Shown: positions 25,837 to 35,413 of the stretch, piece after piece
Position numbering within the stretch: the stretch's first letter is position 1
How the letters are laid out: the number at the start of each line of letters is the position of its first letter
Origin: Salinimicrobium sp963709775
GTDB lineage: Bacteria > Bacteroidota > Bacteroidia > Flavobacteriales > Flavobacteriaceae
Reading direction: 5' to 3'
DNA: 64,000 nucleotides
Assembly (NCBI GenBank): GCA_963709775.1
Contig: CAVPXS010000012.1
Coordinates: 171,094 to 235,093 of the forward strand
Translations under genes and position numbers: made by a program
The notes under the pieces: generated by a model
What the model was told of the DNA's origin: nothing
Database searches by the model: none
The model's input: the letters and a program-made list of their open reading frames with translations, nothing else

Positions 25837-26553
25837 TTAGTATTTGTTGAAGCACCCCGATCCTCTCCCAAAGTTAAAGGTAAAATAGATACCGGTAAAA
25901 ACATACCAGTCGGAGGTATTTCGGTTACCAAAATCATAAAGGTTGTAATCCCCATCAACTTCTGAAGGGTGACTACCATCCAGGTTGTCTGTAAAGGTAT
26001 AGCGGGCTCCTATTTCCATGCCTGCAGAGAGAAAGTTGTTCAGGGTTTGTTTATAACCCATTACGATAGGAAGTGAAAATTCCCAGTTATTCCCGGCTTC
26101 CTGTAATTCATTTGCTGCCGGATTGGTATAAGCCAAATTTTTCAACATGTAATGATTGGCAAAATAGTAGTTAATTCCGGTGTAAAGATAAGGAGTTGAT
26201 TGGTAAGTATTGGCGTGAAGGTCCCAATCCCAAAAAGTAAATTCTAGACCTAATGAAGCTTCAGCAATAGTATTGGAGAAAGAATATCCTCTTTGCAGTC
26301 TTCGGCCTTCATTGGATTTTGCATCATCGGCTTCGATTTTAGCATAAAGGAGGGAGAACCTAAAGGAGTGGCGGTCACTGCGATTCCACTTTACAAGACC
26401 TCCAAAGACCGGTGTGTTCGGGTTAATATAGGTAGTGTTGCCCACATCCCCAATATAATTTGCTCCTCCTATAAAAGGGCCTACTTCAAAATTTTGGGAA
26501 TAGGTCTGATTTCCGCAAAGGGCAATTAGAACCATAACAACAAGATACCTCAT
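25837..26553 (-). CDS. DUF6089 family outer-membrane beta-barrel protein
   Basis: 238 residues with a signal peptide (MRYLVVMVLIALCGNQTYSQ) followed by alternating aromatic strands (FEVGPFIGGANYIGDVGN, VFTGIYFTFNFGRG), typical of small Bacteroidota barrels. In flavobacteria this family sits between nadK and uppS, as here. No specific function is known. A well-formed promoter precedes it. Confidence 0.82.
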   Translation of the reverse strand: MRYLVVMVLIALCGNQTYSQNFEVGPFIGGANYIGDVGNTTYINPNTPVFGGLVKWNRSDRHSFRFSLLYAKIEADDAKSNEGRRLQRGYSFSNTIAEASLGLEFTFWDWDLHANTYQSTPYLYTGINYYFANHYMLKNLAYTNPAANELQEAGNNWEFSLPIVMGYKQTLNNFLSAGMEIGARYTFTDNLDGSHPSEVDGDYNLYDFGNRNTSDWYVFTGIYFTFNFGRGSGCFNKY

Positions 26554-26570
26554 AGGTCTTCAAAAGTCTG

Positions 26571-26599
26571 CAAATATAACAATATTGTTAACCCTACAA
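26571..26599 (-). promoter_or_regulatory. Promoter upstream of the DUF6089-uppS-bamA run
   Basis: On the minus strand, TTG (plus-strand caa 26597-26599), an 18-base spacer, then TATATTTG (plus-strand caaatata 26571-26578). The ATG at 26553 lies 17 bases downstream of the -7 box. Confidence 0.6.
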
Positions 26600-26654
26600 T
26601 AACATGAGGGAGTTTGTGCTTTAGCATTAACAGATTAAAGCGGTTTTTATTGTT

Positions 26655-27539
26655 TTAATTGCGCTTATCTTCTCCCCAAAGAAGTTTTTTTCGGAGGGTT
26701 TTTAAGAAGGTGTCACTTGTAAATTCCACCATTTTTATTTTAAAAGGCGCCTTTTTAATGGTCACTGTAGTGTTGTTTTTAAGAGTTTCTAACCTGGAGT
26801 CCATAGAAACAAGGTAGTCATCTGCACGGCCCGAAACTTTTAGTGTGATTGTGGTGTTATCTTTTATGACCAGCGGGCGGGCATTAAGATTGTGAGGAGC
26901 AATAGGGGTGATCACAAGCGCCTTGGTGGCAGGTGTAATCACAGGGCCGCCACAACTTAAGGAATAGCCGGTAGAGCCGGTAGGGGTGGAAACTATTAAC
27001 CCGTCTGCCCAATAGGAGGTAAGTGGTTCTCCATCAAGCCAGGTGTCAATAGTGATCATGGAGGTGCTGTTCTTTCTGCTAACAGCTATTTCGTTAAGGG
27101 CGAAATTGTTGTGGCATAGTTCTTCCGCTTCAGGTTGGGTCATAATACACAACAAGGAACGTTCGGAGATCTTATACTCGTTTTTGAGAAGTCTTGAGAT
27201 GGTAGCCCTTATTTCTTCTTTATGTACCGTTGCCAGGAAACCAAGTCTCCCGGTATTGATTCCCATAATGGGAATATTAAGGTCCTGAACAAAATTTACC
27301 GAATGAAGTATAGTCCCGTCTCCTCCTACACTTATAAAAATATCGAAGGTGTCATCCAGCTCCGTAAAGGTTGCAAAATGGTGAAAATCCTTTTCAATCT
27401 CTTTGCTTTCGTCAATAAGTCTAAGGAAATTTTCTTCTATAGCGACCTCAATATTTTCAGAATCTAAAACATTTAGAAGTTCTTCAATATAGGCGCCCGA
27501 GTTGGTGTGATAAAATTGCCCGTAGATAGCAGCCTTCAT
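26655..27539 (-). CDS. nadK: NAD kinase
   Basis: 294 residues; phosphorylates NAD to NADP. The GGDGT motif (72-76, catalytic Asp74) and TPTGSTGYSLSCGGPV are the NAD kinase signatures. It starts two bases after the CBS-protein stop codon, so the two genes are cotranscribed. Length is normal for bacterial NAD kinases. Confidence 0.95.
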   Translation of the reverse strand: MKAAIYGQFYHTNSGAYIEELLNVLDSENIEVAIEENFLRLIDESKEIEKDFHHFATFTELDDTFDIFISVGGDGTILHSVNFVQDLNIPIMGINTGRLGFLATVHKEEIRATISRLLKNEYKISERSLLCIMTQPEAEELCHNNFALNEIAVSRKNSTSMITIDTWLDGEPLTSYWADGLIVSTPTGSTGYSLSCGGPVITPATKALVITPIAPHNLNARPLVIKDNTTITLKVSGRADDYLVSMDSRLETLKNNTTVTIKKAPFKIKMVEFTSDTFLKTLRKKLLWGEDKRN

Positions 27540-27541
27540 TC

Positions 27542-28198
27542 TTAGATGTTTAGGTATTTATCCAGATAGCGGGAGCGGTCCTGCAAGCTCGATGAAAATG
27601 AGTCTTCAGAGTGTTGGGATACGACCTCATAGCCGTACCTTCTAAAGGTTTGAAACATGGCATTAAATGGGACGGCTCCTGTTTTAAGGGTGATTTGTGC
27701 CCGTTCATTTTCAATGGCTGAAATAAATGCGCCCAGTACATTGGTGCCATTGGATTCCACAATCTGGCAAATTTCACTAAAGGAGTAATCCTTAACTCCT
27801 TTTTCCACTACTATAATACCGCCCGGGTTGTTAAGGAAAGGAGATTCGGTAAATAAGTTCATAATATCCTGTAGCTCAAGATATCCCAGGAATGCATTGT
27901 TTTCATCTAATACAGGCATTATATTGGAATCATTCTTGGAAAAATTATGCAATACATCTATCCAGTTGTCTGTATCCCTTACAAAAAAGCCTTCCAGGGC
28001 ATATTGAAACTCCTCCATGTGTTTTTCTGTGTCAAAGATCCTGGCGTCGGCCACGGGGATACAGCCCATATAGGTTTCGCCCTGCTTAACGGGTAAATGA
28101 GAATAAGGATACTCATTGAAGATCTCAAGCACTTCTGCCACAGGGGTGTCAAATTGCGGGATTTTTATCTCATTAAGTATATATGGCTGAATGTTCAT
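27542..28198 (-). CDS. CBS domain-containing protein
   Basis: About 218 residues with a tandem CBS pair in the N-terminal two thirds (YPYSHLPVKQGETYMGCIPV and DSNIMPVLDENNAFLGYLEL mark the paired repeats) and a C-terminal ACT-like segment (GTNVLGAFISAIENERAQITL). CBS pairs usually sense adenine nucleotides. The ATG at 28198 (MNIQPYILNE) is preferred to the Met at 28228. Coupling with nadK hints at a nucleotide-linked role; this is inference. Confidence 0.85.
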   Translation of the reverse strand: MNIQPYILNEIKIPQFDTPVAEVLEIFNEYPYSHLPVKQGETYMGCIPVADARIFDTEKHMEEFQYALEGFFVRDTDNWIDVLHNFSKNDSNIMPVLDENNAFLGYLELQDIMNLFTESPFLNNPGGIIVVEKGVKDYSFSEICQIVESNGTNVLGAFISAIENERAQITLKTGAVPFNAMFQTFRRYGYEVVSQHSEDSFSSSLQDRSRYLDKYLNI

Positions 28199-28259
28199 TG
28201 TCCCGGGGTTTTTCTGCAAATTAATCAAAATAATGTACTTTTTTGCTTAATCAACTTTG

Positions 28260-28267
28260 TATTTTTG
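28260..28267 (+). promoter_or_regulatory. Candidate -7 box for pdxJ
   Basis: TATTTTTG at 28260-28267, 19 bases before the ATG at 28287. The nearest TTG (28243-28245) is only 14 bases upstream, shorter than usual. Its position excludes the in-frame upstream start at 28257. Confidence 0.45.
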
Positions 28268-28286
28268 TTCAAAACAGGTGTCAAAA

Positions 28287-29003
28287 ATGACTAAATTAAG
28301 CGTAAATATTAATAAGATTGCAACCCTTCGAAACAGTCGGGGAGGGGATATTCCAAATGTTGTACAGGTTGCCAAAGATGTGCAGCGGTTTGGAGGACAG
28401 GGGATCACAGTTCACCCAAGGCCCGATGAACGCCATATAAGGTACCAGGATGTGCTGGACCTTCGTCCTGTAGTAACCACAGAATTTAACATTGAAGGAA
28501 ATCCAATTCAGAAATTCGTTGACCTGGTATTAAAGGTAAAACCCGAACAGGTGACCCTTGTTCCCGATGCAGAAGATGCTATTACTTCAAATGCGGGTTG
28601 GGATACTATTAAACATAAAGATTACCTGAGAGAGATCATTTCAGAATTTAAAAACAAGGGGATCCGGACTTCAATTTTCGTGGATCCCGACCTTGAAATG
28701 ATCAAAGGTGCAGCAAATACCGGGACAGATCGTATTGAACTCTATACCGAAGAATACGCCCGGCAATATGCCAAAGGGAATAAAGAAGGAATTAAACCTT
28801 ATAGATCCTGTGCCGAAGCTGCCAATGATCTTGGACTGGGAATAAATGCCGGTCACGACCTTTCCCTGGCCAATATTGAATATTTTCAGAAGAATATTCC
28901 TGGTTTGCTGGAGGTGTCGATTGGCCATGCTTTAATAGCCGAATCCCTATACCAGGGGCTGGAATATGTTATTAACCAATACTTAAGTTTACTAAGAAGC
29001 TAA
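28287..29003 (+). CDS. pdxJ: Pyridoxine 5'-phosphate synthase
   Basis: About 238 residues; closes the pyridoxine ring from 1-deoxyxylulose 5-phosphate and aminoacetone phosphate in the DXP-dependent vitamin B6 route. LSVNINKIATLRNSRGG at the N-terminus, TVHPRPDERHI and NAGHDLSLANI are family signatures. The ATG at 28287 is chosen since the Met at 28257 overlaps a promoter box. Its stop overlaps the next ATG by one base. Confidence 0.95.
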   Translation: MTKLSVNINKIATLRNSRGGDIPNVVQVAKDVQRFGGQGITVHPRPDERHIRYQDVLDLRPVVTTEFNIEGNPIQKFVDLVLKVKPEQVTLVPDAEDAITSNAGWDTIKHKDYLREIISEFKNKGIRTSIFVDPDLEMIKGAANTGTDRIELYTEEYARQYAKGNKEGIKPYRSCAEAANDLGLGINAGHDLSLANIEYFQKNIPGLLEVSIGHALIAESLYQGLEYVINQYLSLLRS

Positions 29004-29764
29004 TGAAATTACATTCGAATATCCTCGGAGAGGGTCGACCTCTCTTGATCCTTCATGGGTTCCTGGGGATGAGTGATAACTGGAAAACACTTGGGAATGA
29101 TTTTGCCGAAGCCGGTTACCAGGTGCACCTCATTGACCAAAGAAACCATGGTCGTAGCCCTCACAGTGAGGTCTTTAATTACACCGAGCTGGCAAAAGAT
29201 ATCCAGGAATATATTCAGCACTACAGCCTCAAAAATGTCATTTTGATAGGACATTCTATGGGGGGTAAAACAGCAATGACTGCCGCCGCTTTGTTTCCTA
29301 ATCTCATTGAAAAGCTGGTAGTAGTGGATATTGCTCCAAAATATTATCCGCCGCATCACCAGGATATTTTGAAAGGATTAAAAGCTGTTGATGAGGCTAC
29401 TCTGGAATCGCGGGGAGAAGCAGATGAAGTGCTGTCACAATATGTGTCGCAGAAAGCAGTAAGAATGTTTTTGCTTAAAAATCTTTATTGGAAAGAAAAG
29501 AATCGGCTGGGACTAAGGTTGAATCTGGAGGTTCTTACAAAAGAGATCGAGAAAGTAGGTGAAGCACTGCCGGGGGATTACGTCTATTCCAAACCCACAC
29601 TTTTTATTAAAGGCGAAAGGTCAAATTATATTACTTCAGAAGATAAAGGGCTCATAGAGAAACATTTTCCCGAAGCGAAAATTTCAGTCATTCCGCGAGC
29701 GGGCCACTGGGTTCACGCTGAGAATAAAAAGGGATTTTATGAAGAGGTAATGAAATTTATGTAA
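29003..29764 (+). CDS. Alpha/beta fold hydrolase (YbfF-like esterase)
   Basis: 253 residues. HGFLGMSDNW is the oxyanion-hole region, GHSMGG carries the nucleophile Ser85, and GHWVHAENK the catalytic His near the C-terminus; the remaining acid is probably the Asp/Glu before this in strand 7. The sequence style (LIDQRNHGRSPHS) matches the YbfF esterase group. Overlaps pdxJ by one base (taATG). Substrate unknown. Confidence 0.87.
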   Translation: MKLHSNILGEGRPLLILHGFLGMSDNWKTLGNDFAEAGYQVHLIDQRNHGRSPHSEVFNYTELAKDIQEYIQHYSLKNVILIGHSMGGKTAMTAAALFPNLIEKLVVVDIAPKYYPPHHQDILKGLKAVDEATLESRGEADEVLSQYVSQKAVRMFLLKNLYWKEKNRLGLRLNLEVLTKEIEKVGEALPGDYVYSKPTLFIKGERSNYITSEDKGLIEKHFPEAKISVIPRAGHWVHAENKKGFYEEVMKFM

Positions 29765-29811
29765 TTCTGTTATAGAATTTACTATGCACGCGTAATAAAT
29801 TGATGTTTTTC

Positions 29812-29841
29812 TTGCCTTATATTCAATTTATGCTATTTTTG
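29812..29841 (+). promoter_or_regulatory. Promoter for the FadL-like porin gene
   Basis: TTG at 29812-29814, exactly 19 bases, then TATTTTTG at 29834-29841: a full match to the Bacteroidota consensus. The expected transcript has a leader of about 30 bases before the ATG at 29879. Confidence 0.7.
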
Positions 29842-29878
29842 AGCCATTGATCCTAAAATTAAATCTACACAAACTATT

Positions 29879-31126
29879 ATGAAAAAAGTTTTATTACTAA
29901 TGGTATTTGTTCTTGCAGGTACTATAACTTATGCCGGTGGTTATCGTGTTGGTGTACAGGGGCAGCGCGCACTGGCCATGGGACACACGGGAGTTGCCGT
30001 AGTTAACAGTGCCGAATTGGGTTTTTTCAATCCGGCAGGACTTGTTTACCTTGAAAATCAATTAACCATCTCTGCAGGGGTAAGTGCAGTATTTTCTGAA
30101 GTTGCCTGGCAAAATGAATCTACAGGAGCAACAGCTCGTACAGATAACCCTGCGGGAACTCCTTTTTACTTCAATGCTTCTTATAAGCTGAATGAAAATC
30201 TTGCTCTTGGCCTTAGTATATATACTCCTTACGGAAGTACGGTAGAATGGGAAGATGACTGGGCCGGTTCTCACCTTGTGAACAATATTAAACTTCAGGC
30301 TATCTACATCCAGCCACTTGTTTCTTACAAGATCGCCGATTTCGTGAGCGTTGGTGGTGGTCCCATCTTCGTGACAGGTTCGGTTAATTTTAACCGTAAT
30401 TTAAGCAGAACACTTACCAACATTGATGGTGAAAGATCAAATGTTACCATAGACGCTTCGGGAGTGAACGAATGGGGATGGTCTGCAGGTGCACTTTTTA
30501 CTCCTACCGAAGATCTTAGAGTAGGTGTTAACTACCGATCTGAGATCATTATGAATGCCGAAGGTGGGGATGCCGATTTTGAAAATATTCCAAATACGCC
30601 GCTTGCACCTTTTAGCGATACAACTTTTGATGCTCAGTTACCTTTACCGGCAGAACTTACTGTAGGTCTATCTTATGAGCTAAATGAAAAGTGGTTGTTG
30701 GCCTTTGATTTTAACAGAACTTTCTGGGGAGTGTATGAATCCCTTGATATCAAATTTGCCAATGGTGTGGTTTCTGAAAATCCACGTGGGTATGAGGATG
30801 CCAATACCTGGAGATTTGGAGCACAATACATTGCAACAGATAAGTTGACCTTACGTGCAGGTTATTATCTTGATGAATCTCCTGTACAGCCTGGATATTT
30901 TGCGCCCGAGACTCCACGTAATGACTCCATGGGTTTCACAGGGGGGCTTTCTCTTGATGTGACTTCCAGACTTGCAATAGATGCCTCTTTCGCTTACATA
31001 AGATTTGATGAAGTAGATGCATCCTACGACCATTATGTTGATGAGAATGGACAAAATGTACCTTTTGGAGGAACATATAAATCTGTAGCCTTTATTCCTG
31101 GGCTTGGTGTTACTTATAAACTATAA
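29879..31126 (+). CDS. FadL/OMPP1 family outer-membrane transport protein
   Basis: 415 residues with signal peptide (cleaved near TYAGG) and the FadL N-terminal plug signature GYRVGVQGQRALAMGHTGVA with a following NPAGLVYL. The rest forms barrel strands up to FIPGLGVTYKL. The family takes up long-chain fatty acids or aromatic hydrocarbons. It is followed after 15 bases by a lipoprotein gene of the SGNH family, so a shared lipid or ester substrate is plausible. Confidence 0.88.
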   Translation: MKKVLLLMVFVLAGTITYAGGYRVGVQGQRALAMGHTGVAVVNSAELGFFNPAGLVYLENQLTISAGVSAVFSEVAWQNESTGATARTDNPAGTPFYFNASYKLNENLALGLSIYTPYGSTVEWEDDWAGSHLVNNIKLQAIYIQPLVSYKIADFVSVGGGPIFVTGSVNFNRNLSRTLTNIDGERSNVTIDASGVNEWGWSAGALFTPTEDLRVGVNYRSEIIMNAEGGDADFENIPNTPLAPFSDTTFDAQLPLPAELTVGLSYELNEKWLLAFDFNRTFWGVYESLDIKFANGVVSENPRGYEDANTWRFGAQYIATDKLTLRAGYYLDESPVQPGYFAPETPRNDSMGFTGGLSLDVTSRLAIDASFAYIRFDEVDASYDHYVDENGQNVPFGGTYKSVAFIPGLGVTYKL

Positions 31127-31141
31127 TAAAGAAATTTGAAT

Positions 31142-32749
31142 ATGAAAAACTATATAAAATATATCGGAATTCTGGCCCTGGGGATGGTTGCCTGTGAACC
31201 GGAATTCGAAAATCCGGTTGATGAACAGGACGCCTATACCAATGGTGAAGCAGATTTTTCTAATTATGTTGCTTTAGGTAACTCTTTGACTGCGGGTTAT
31301 GCAGACAATGCACTTTATATCACCGGGCAGCAGAATTCTTATCCAAATATACTGGCGCAGCAGTTTGCCAAGGTGCAGGAAACAGAAGATTTTAGACATC
31401 CCTTACATGGCAGACAATGCCGGAGGTCTTCTTTATTAATGGTAACCCAATTACCAGATACAGACTTGTGCTGGGCATTGTAGGTGGGAACAGCTGGAAC
31501 TGCCCCAAGAAATTATACTGGAAGCCGCCTACTACAGATGTTACTAATATACTTCGGGTCCTTTTAATAATATAGGAGTTCCTGGAGCAAAAAGTTATCC
31601 ATTTACTTGCGCCAGGTTATGGAAATCACTGCCGGAGTTTTAACATGGGGCTTGCGAATCCTTATTTTGTAAGGTTTGCTTCAACTCCAAATGCTTCTAT
31701 TGTTAGCAGATGCTGTAGCTCAAAATCCCACTTTCTTTACCTTGTGGATTGGTAATAATGACGTTTTAGGTTATGCTACTTCAGGATGGAGGGGTGTGAA
31801 TCAAGAGGATCCAACTGTGGAACTTTCTGCTTATGGTTCCAATGATATTACCAACCTCAGGTTTTTGCCGGAGTGTATTCAACATATTAGTTAACCAAAT
31901 GATGAATGCTGGAGCCGAAGAAGGAGTGCTATTAAATATTCCTGATGTGACAGATGTTCCCTTTTTTACCACTGTTCCTAATAACGCATTAGAACTTTCT
32001 GCAGAACAGGCTGCCGGATTGACCGGATATTTTCAGGCTGTAGCCGGAATATTTACACAGTATTTAATGAGCCAGCAGGTGCCCGCAGAGCAGGCGCAGG
32101 CAATAGCTTCTCAATATGCCATTACATTTAATGAAGGGAAAAACCGTTTTATAATTGATGTTCCTGATAACTCAAACCAATCCACTTGGATTTCGTCAAA
32201 TGACTGAGGAAGAATTACTTCTGTTGACAATAAATCAATCAGCTTTACGCAGCAGGGATATGGGTCTGCTGCTATTACGCCACAAGGTAATGGAAGTCTT
32301 GGAATGCTACAGGCAGGACGGGCAACCAACTCAGGAACAGGCTCAATTGGTTTTGGATGCAGTCAATGGTATTGATGATCAAGATGCTTTGGATGCTTCA
32401 GAATGAAATGACTATTAATACAGCAACAACACAGTACAATCAAACAATTAAACAATTGGCTGAGGCTAACGGATTAGCATTTGTAGATGCAATCAGCAAT
32501 GCTGTAGTAAACTGCTAGCGACGGGATGTTCGCTTATGATGCAGGAGTTGCTTACTTCAGACATTCGGTACGTGGCGGTGCTTTTTCTCTTGATGGAGTT
32601 CATCTTACACCAAGAGGTTATGCTCTTGTTGCTAATCGAATAATTGAAGCTGTTAATGCCAAATATAATGCTGCAGTTCCAACAGTGAATATTGGTTATT
32701 ATGGTACTGTTACGCCGAGTAACGACGTGCAAGAAATTATACTTAATAA
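31142..32749 (+). pseudogene. SGNH/GDSL hydrolase-type lipoprotein gene broken by many frameshifts
   Basis: The ATG at 31142 opens a lipoprotein signal (ILALGMVAC) and YVALGNSLTAGYADN, block I of SGNH hydrolases. The frame is lost after QETEDF (about 31393). Further coherent pieces lie in changing frames: MADNAGG (31400s), GGTAGTAPRNY (31480s), GPFNNIGVPGAKSY (31560s), NPTFFTLWIGNNDVLGY (31720-31770, block III), VNQMMNAGAEEGVLLNIPDV (31890s), and DGVHLTPRGYALVAN (32595-32640, block V with the DxxH pair). At least eight single-base indels are needed. Neighbouring genes are intact. The amino-acid conservation of the pieces argues for very recent decay or locally poor sequence. The 3' end is approximate. 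Confidence 0.8.
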
Positions 32750-32756
32750 ATTCATC

Positions 32757-32786
32757 AAAACGCCGGGCCTGTCCCGGCGTTTTTCG
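32757..32786 (+). terminator. Terminator after the SGNH gene
   Basis: Perfect 9-bp stem, aacgccggg (32759-32767) with cccggcgtt (32773-32781), loop cctgt, then a T-run. Confidence 0.8.
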
Positions 32787-32823
32787 TTCAAAAGACTATC
32801 TTAGTATTTAAAATTTTTAAACT

Positions 32824-33165
32824 ATGACCTTTATTTTAAGAATTCTCCTTACAGCCGTTGTTGTGGTTTTTCTTGCTAATTTTCTTCCCGGTGTAACGGT
32901 TACGGGATATTTTACTGCAATTGTCGTAGCCCTGGTGCTGGCGCTGCTTAATCTAATTGTCAAGCCTATCCTGGTGCTGTTGACATTACCCGTTACCATT
33001 ATTACTCTGGGGCTATTCCTAATTGTGATCAATGCAATTATTATTCTTCTGGTTGATGCTTTTGTAGATGGATTCCAGGTAAGTGGCTTTTGGATTGCTG
33101 TGCTTTTTAGTCTTTTGCTGTCAATTATCCAATCTCTGTTTTTCTCTATTGCCGAAAAGAAATAA
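32824..33165 (+). CDS. Phage holin-like four-helix membrane protein (PF04020 type)
   Basis: 113 residues made of four hydrophobic helices with the short basic/Pro linkers of the 'phage holin family, superfamily IV' proteins (LLNLIVKPILVLLTLPVTII). Despite the family name there is no phage gene nearby; these are housekeeping membrane proteins of unknown function in Bacteroidota. It ends in a basic tail (AEKK). Confidence 0.82.
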   Translation: MTFILRILLTAVVVVFLANFLPGVTVTGYFTAIVVALVLALLNLIVKPILVLLTLPVTIITLGLFLIVINAIIILLVDAFVDGFQVSGFWIAVLFSLLLSIIQSLFFSIAEKK

Positions 33166-33194
33166 AGGCTGCTGAATTTCAACTTTTTGAAACT

Positions 33195-33224
33195 TTGCTC
33201 GCTCTTAAAAAAGTTGTACTTTTG
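33195..33224 (+). promoter_or_regulatory. Promoter for trigger factor
   Basis: TTG at 33195-33197, 19-base spacer, TACTTTTG at 33217-33224: a full Bacteroidota consensus match, 26 bases before the ATG. Confidence 0.7.
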
Positions 33225-33250
33225 CAGACCAATTTTTATAAGCAATTATA

Positions 33251-34564
33251 ATGAATATAACGAGAGAGAACATAGACGAACTTAATGCCGTACTCAAGGT
33301 AGATATAGCTAAAGAGGACTACAGCAACAAAGTTGAAAAAGTACTAAAAGATTACCGTAAGAATGCTAATATCCCCGGCTTCCGAAAAGGACATGTGCCA
33401 ATGGGAATGGTAAAAAAGCAGTATGGTAAGGCTGTTTTGGTTGATGAGGTGAACAAGTTGCTTCAGGATTCATTGAATAAGTATCTTACTGAAGAAAAAC
33501 TTGATGTTCTTGGAAATCCGCTTCCAAAGGAGCAGGATAATTTTGACTGGGACAGTGATAACTACACCTTTGAATTTGAATTAGGTCTTTCTCCACAATT
33601 TGAAGTGAGCCTGGACAACAAAGAGGCTATTACTTATTATAAGATCGTTGCCGGTGAGGAAATGATAGATAATCAGGTGAAGACCCTTCAAAAGCAATAT
33701 GGGAAACTCGTTTCAAAAGAAGTTGCCGAAGAAGGAGACCAGGTTACCGGAACTTTTAAAAATGAAGCTGAAGGAATAGAATCTAAAACTACCCTTCCTC
33801 TTGAAAAGTTGAAAAACAAGGAGCCTTTCCTTGGAGCTAAGGCCGGGGATACTGTTTCTGTTAGCACTAAAGATCTTTTTGAAGATGATCACCAGTTGAT
33901 GGAATTTCTTAAAGTTGAGCATGACAAGGCGCATGGACTTGATGTTGAGGTGCAGTTTGAAGTTGAGGAAGTGAACACTCAGGAGTTGGCCGATCTTGAT
34001 CAGGAGTTATTTGATAAGCTTTTTGGGGCAGGGGAAGTGACTTCTGTTACCGAACTTAAAGACAAAATAAAAGAAGACGCTGCAAAGCAATTCGAGCAAC
34101 AAAGTGACCAGCAATTGCTGAATGATGTTACCGAAATGTTGATAGAGACTCACAATTTTGATCTTCCAAAGGAATTTCTTCAGAAGTGGATCCAAACAGC
34201 AGGTGAAAAAGAACTTTCTGAAGAGCAGGCGAAGGAAGAGTACGAAAAAAGTGAAAAAGGATTAAGATTTCAATTGATCGAAGGTAAGCTTATACAGGAG
34301 CATAACCTGGAAGTGAAATTTGAAGATCTAAAATCTTTTGCCAAAGACAGGATCAAAGAACAAATGGCTCAATTTGGCCAGATGAATCCCGAAGAAAAGG
34401 AACTTGATGATATCGCAGCGAGAATCCTTTCTAATCAGGAGGAAGTAAAGCGTCTTTCAGAGCAATTGATGAACCAGAAACTTCTTGAACTTTACAAGGA
34501 AAAAGTAAACCTTGAGGAGAAAGAAGTAACTTACGAAGAATTTGTTAAAGAAGTTTACCAATAG
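33251..34564 (+). CDS. tig: Trigger factor
   Basis: 437 residues; ribosome-bound chaperone. The N-terminal ribosome-docking motif is visible as IPGFRKGHVPMGMVKKQYG (GFRxGxxP), followed by a reduced peptidyl-prolyl isomerase region and a long helical C-terminal domain. Acidic overall. It precedes clpP and clpX as in many bacteria, but a terminator separates it from clpP. Confidence 0.94.
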   Translation: MNITRENIDELNAVLKVDIAKEDYSNKVEKVLKDYRKNANIPGFRKGHVPMGMVKKQYGKAVLVDEVNKLLQDSLNKYLTEEKLDVLGNPLPKEQDNFDWDSDNYTFEFELGLSPQFEVSLDNKEAITYYKIVAGEEMIDNQVKTLQKQYGKLVSKEVAEEGDQVTGTFKNEAEGIESKTTLPLEKLKNKEPFLGAKAGDTVSVSTKDLFEDDHQLMEFLKVEHDKAHGLDVEVQFEVEEVNTQELADLDQELFDKLFGAGEVTSVTELKDKIKEDAAKQFEQQSDQQLLNDVTEMLIETHNFDLPKEFLQKWIQTAGEKELSEEQAKEEYEKSEKGLRFQLIEGKLIQEHNLEVKFEDLKSFAKDRIKEQMAQFGQMNPEEKELDDIAARILSNQEEVKRLSEQLMNQKLLELYKEKVNLEEKEVTYEEFVKEVYQ

Positions 34565-34594
34565 AACTTTTGTAAATTAATACTTATATCTTTA

Positions 34595-34631
34595 AGGGCG
34601 TTAGACCGAATGCGGGATAACGCCTTTTTTG
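34595..34631 (+). terminator. Terminator between tig and clpP
   Basis: 7-bp stem ggcgtta (34597-34603) with taacgcc (34618-34624), 14-base loop, then six T. Confidence 0.75.
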
Positions 34632-34687
34632 GTAAATGATTTAGGGGGAAAAATTCCTCTTTTTAAAGTAAAACCGATTTTATTTCA

Positions 34688-35362
34688 ATGGATTACGCTA
34701 AAGAATTTGAGAAATATGCAACCCGTCATCACGGGATCAACAGTAACTACTACGACAAGATAATAAGCAGCATGTACCCTCAGGGTATGACGCCAAACAT
34801 CATTGAAGAAAGGCAAATGAATATTGCCATTTTTGATGTTTTCTCACGTTTAATGATGGATCGTATTATCTTTTTAGGAACCGGAATTAGCGACCAGGTG
34901 GCCAATATTATTCAGGCACAGTTGTTGTTTTTAGAGAGTACAGATTCCTCTAAGGATATTCAGATTTATATTAATTCTCCTGGAGGAAGCGTTTATGCAG
35001 GCTTGGGTATTTATGATACAATGCAGTTCATTAAGCCTAATGTTGCTACGATTTGTACGGGAATGGCCGCTTCTATGGGAGCAGTTCTTCTTTGTGCAGG
35101 GGAAAAAGGAAAAAGGAGCGGTTTGCCGCATTCCCGTGTGATGATCCACCAGCCTTTAGGCGGGGCACAGGGACAGGCAAGTGACATCGAGATCACCGCC
35201 CGTGAGATCCTTATTCTTAAGAAAGAGCTTTATGATATCATTGCAAAGCACACTGGTCAAACTTATGAGAAGATCCATGAAGACAGTGACCGTGACTATT
35301 GGATGAAAGCAGATAAAGCTTTAGAATACGGAATGATAGATGAAATTTTAACTAGGGAATAA
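34688..35362 (+). CDS. clpP: ATP-dependent Clp protease proteolytic subunit
   Basis: 224 residues; tetradecameric serine peptidase. Catalytic Ser129 in GMAASMGAV, His154 in VMIHQPLGG and Asp203 in DRDYW are all present. The N-terminus is about 20 residues longer than E. coli ClpP and is expected to be processed. Lies 51 bases before clpX. Confidence 0.95.
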   Translation: MDYAKEFEKYATRHHGINSNYYDKIISSMYPQGMTPNIIEERQMNIAIFDVFSRLMMDRIIFLGTGISDQVANIIQAQLLFLESTDSSKDIQIYINSPGGSVYAGLGIYDTMQFIKPNVATICTGMAASMGAVLLCAGEKGKRSGLPHSRVMIHQPLGGAQGQASDIEITAREILILKKELYDIIAKHTGQTYEKIHEDSDRDYWMKADKALEYGMIDEILTRE

Positions 35363-35413
35363 TCCCTTTTTTGAAGAATGTAGAGAAGCCTTAGAGGCTA
35401 CAAGAAAAGATTT

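Noticed and set aside
31676..32804. Several small independent proteins between the FadL-like gene and the holin-like gene
   Set aside because: The pieces line up in order as one SGNH hydrolase and share its signature blocks, so they are fragments of one gene.
32824..33165. 'Phage holin' family protein as a sign of a prophage
   Set aside because: No other phage gene is nearby and this four-helix family is common in ordinary Bacteroidota chromosomes.
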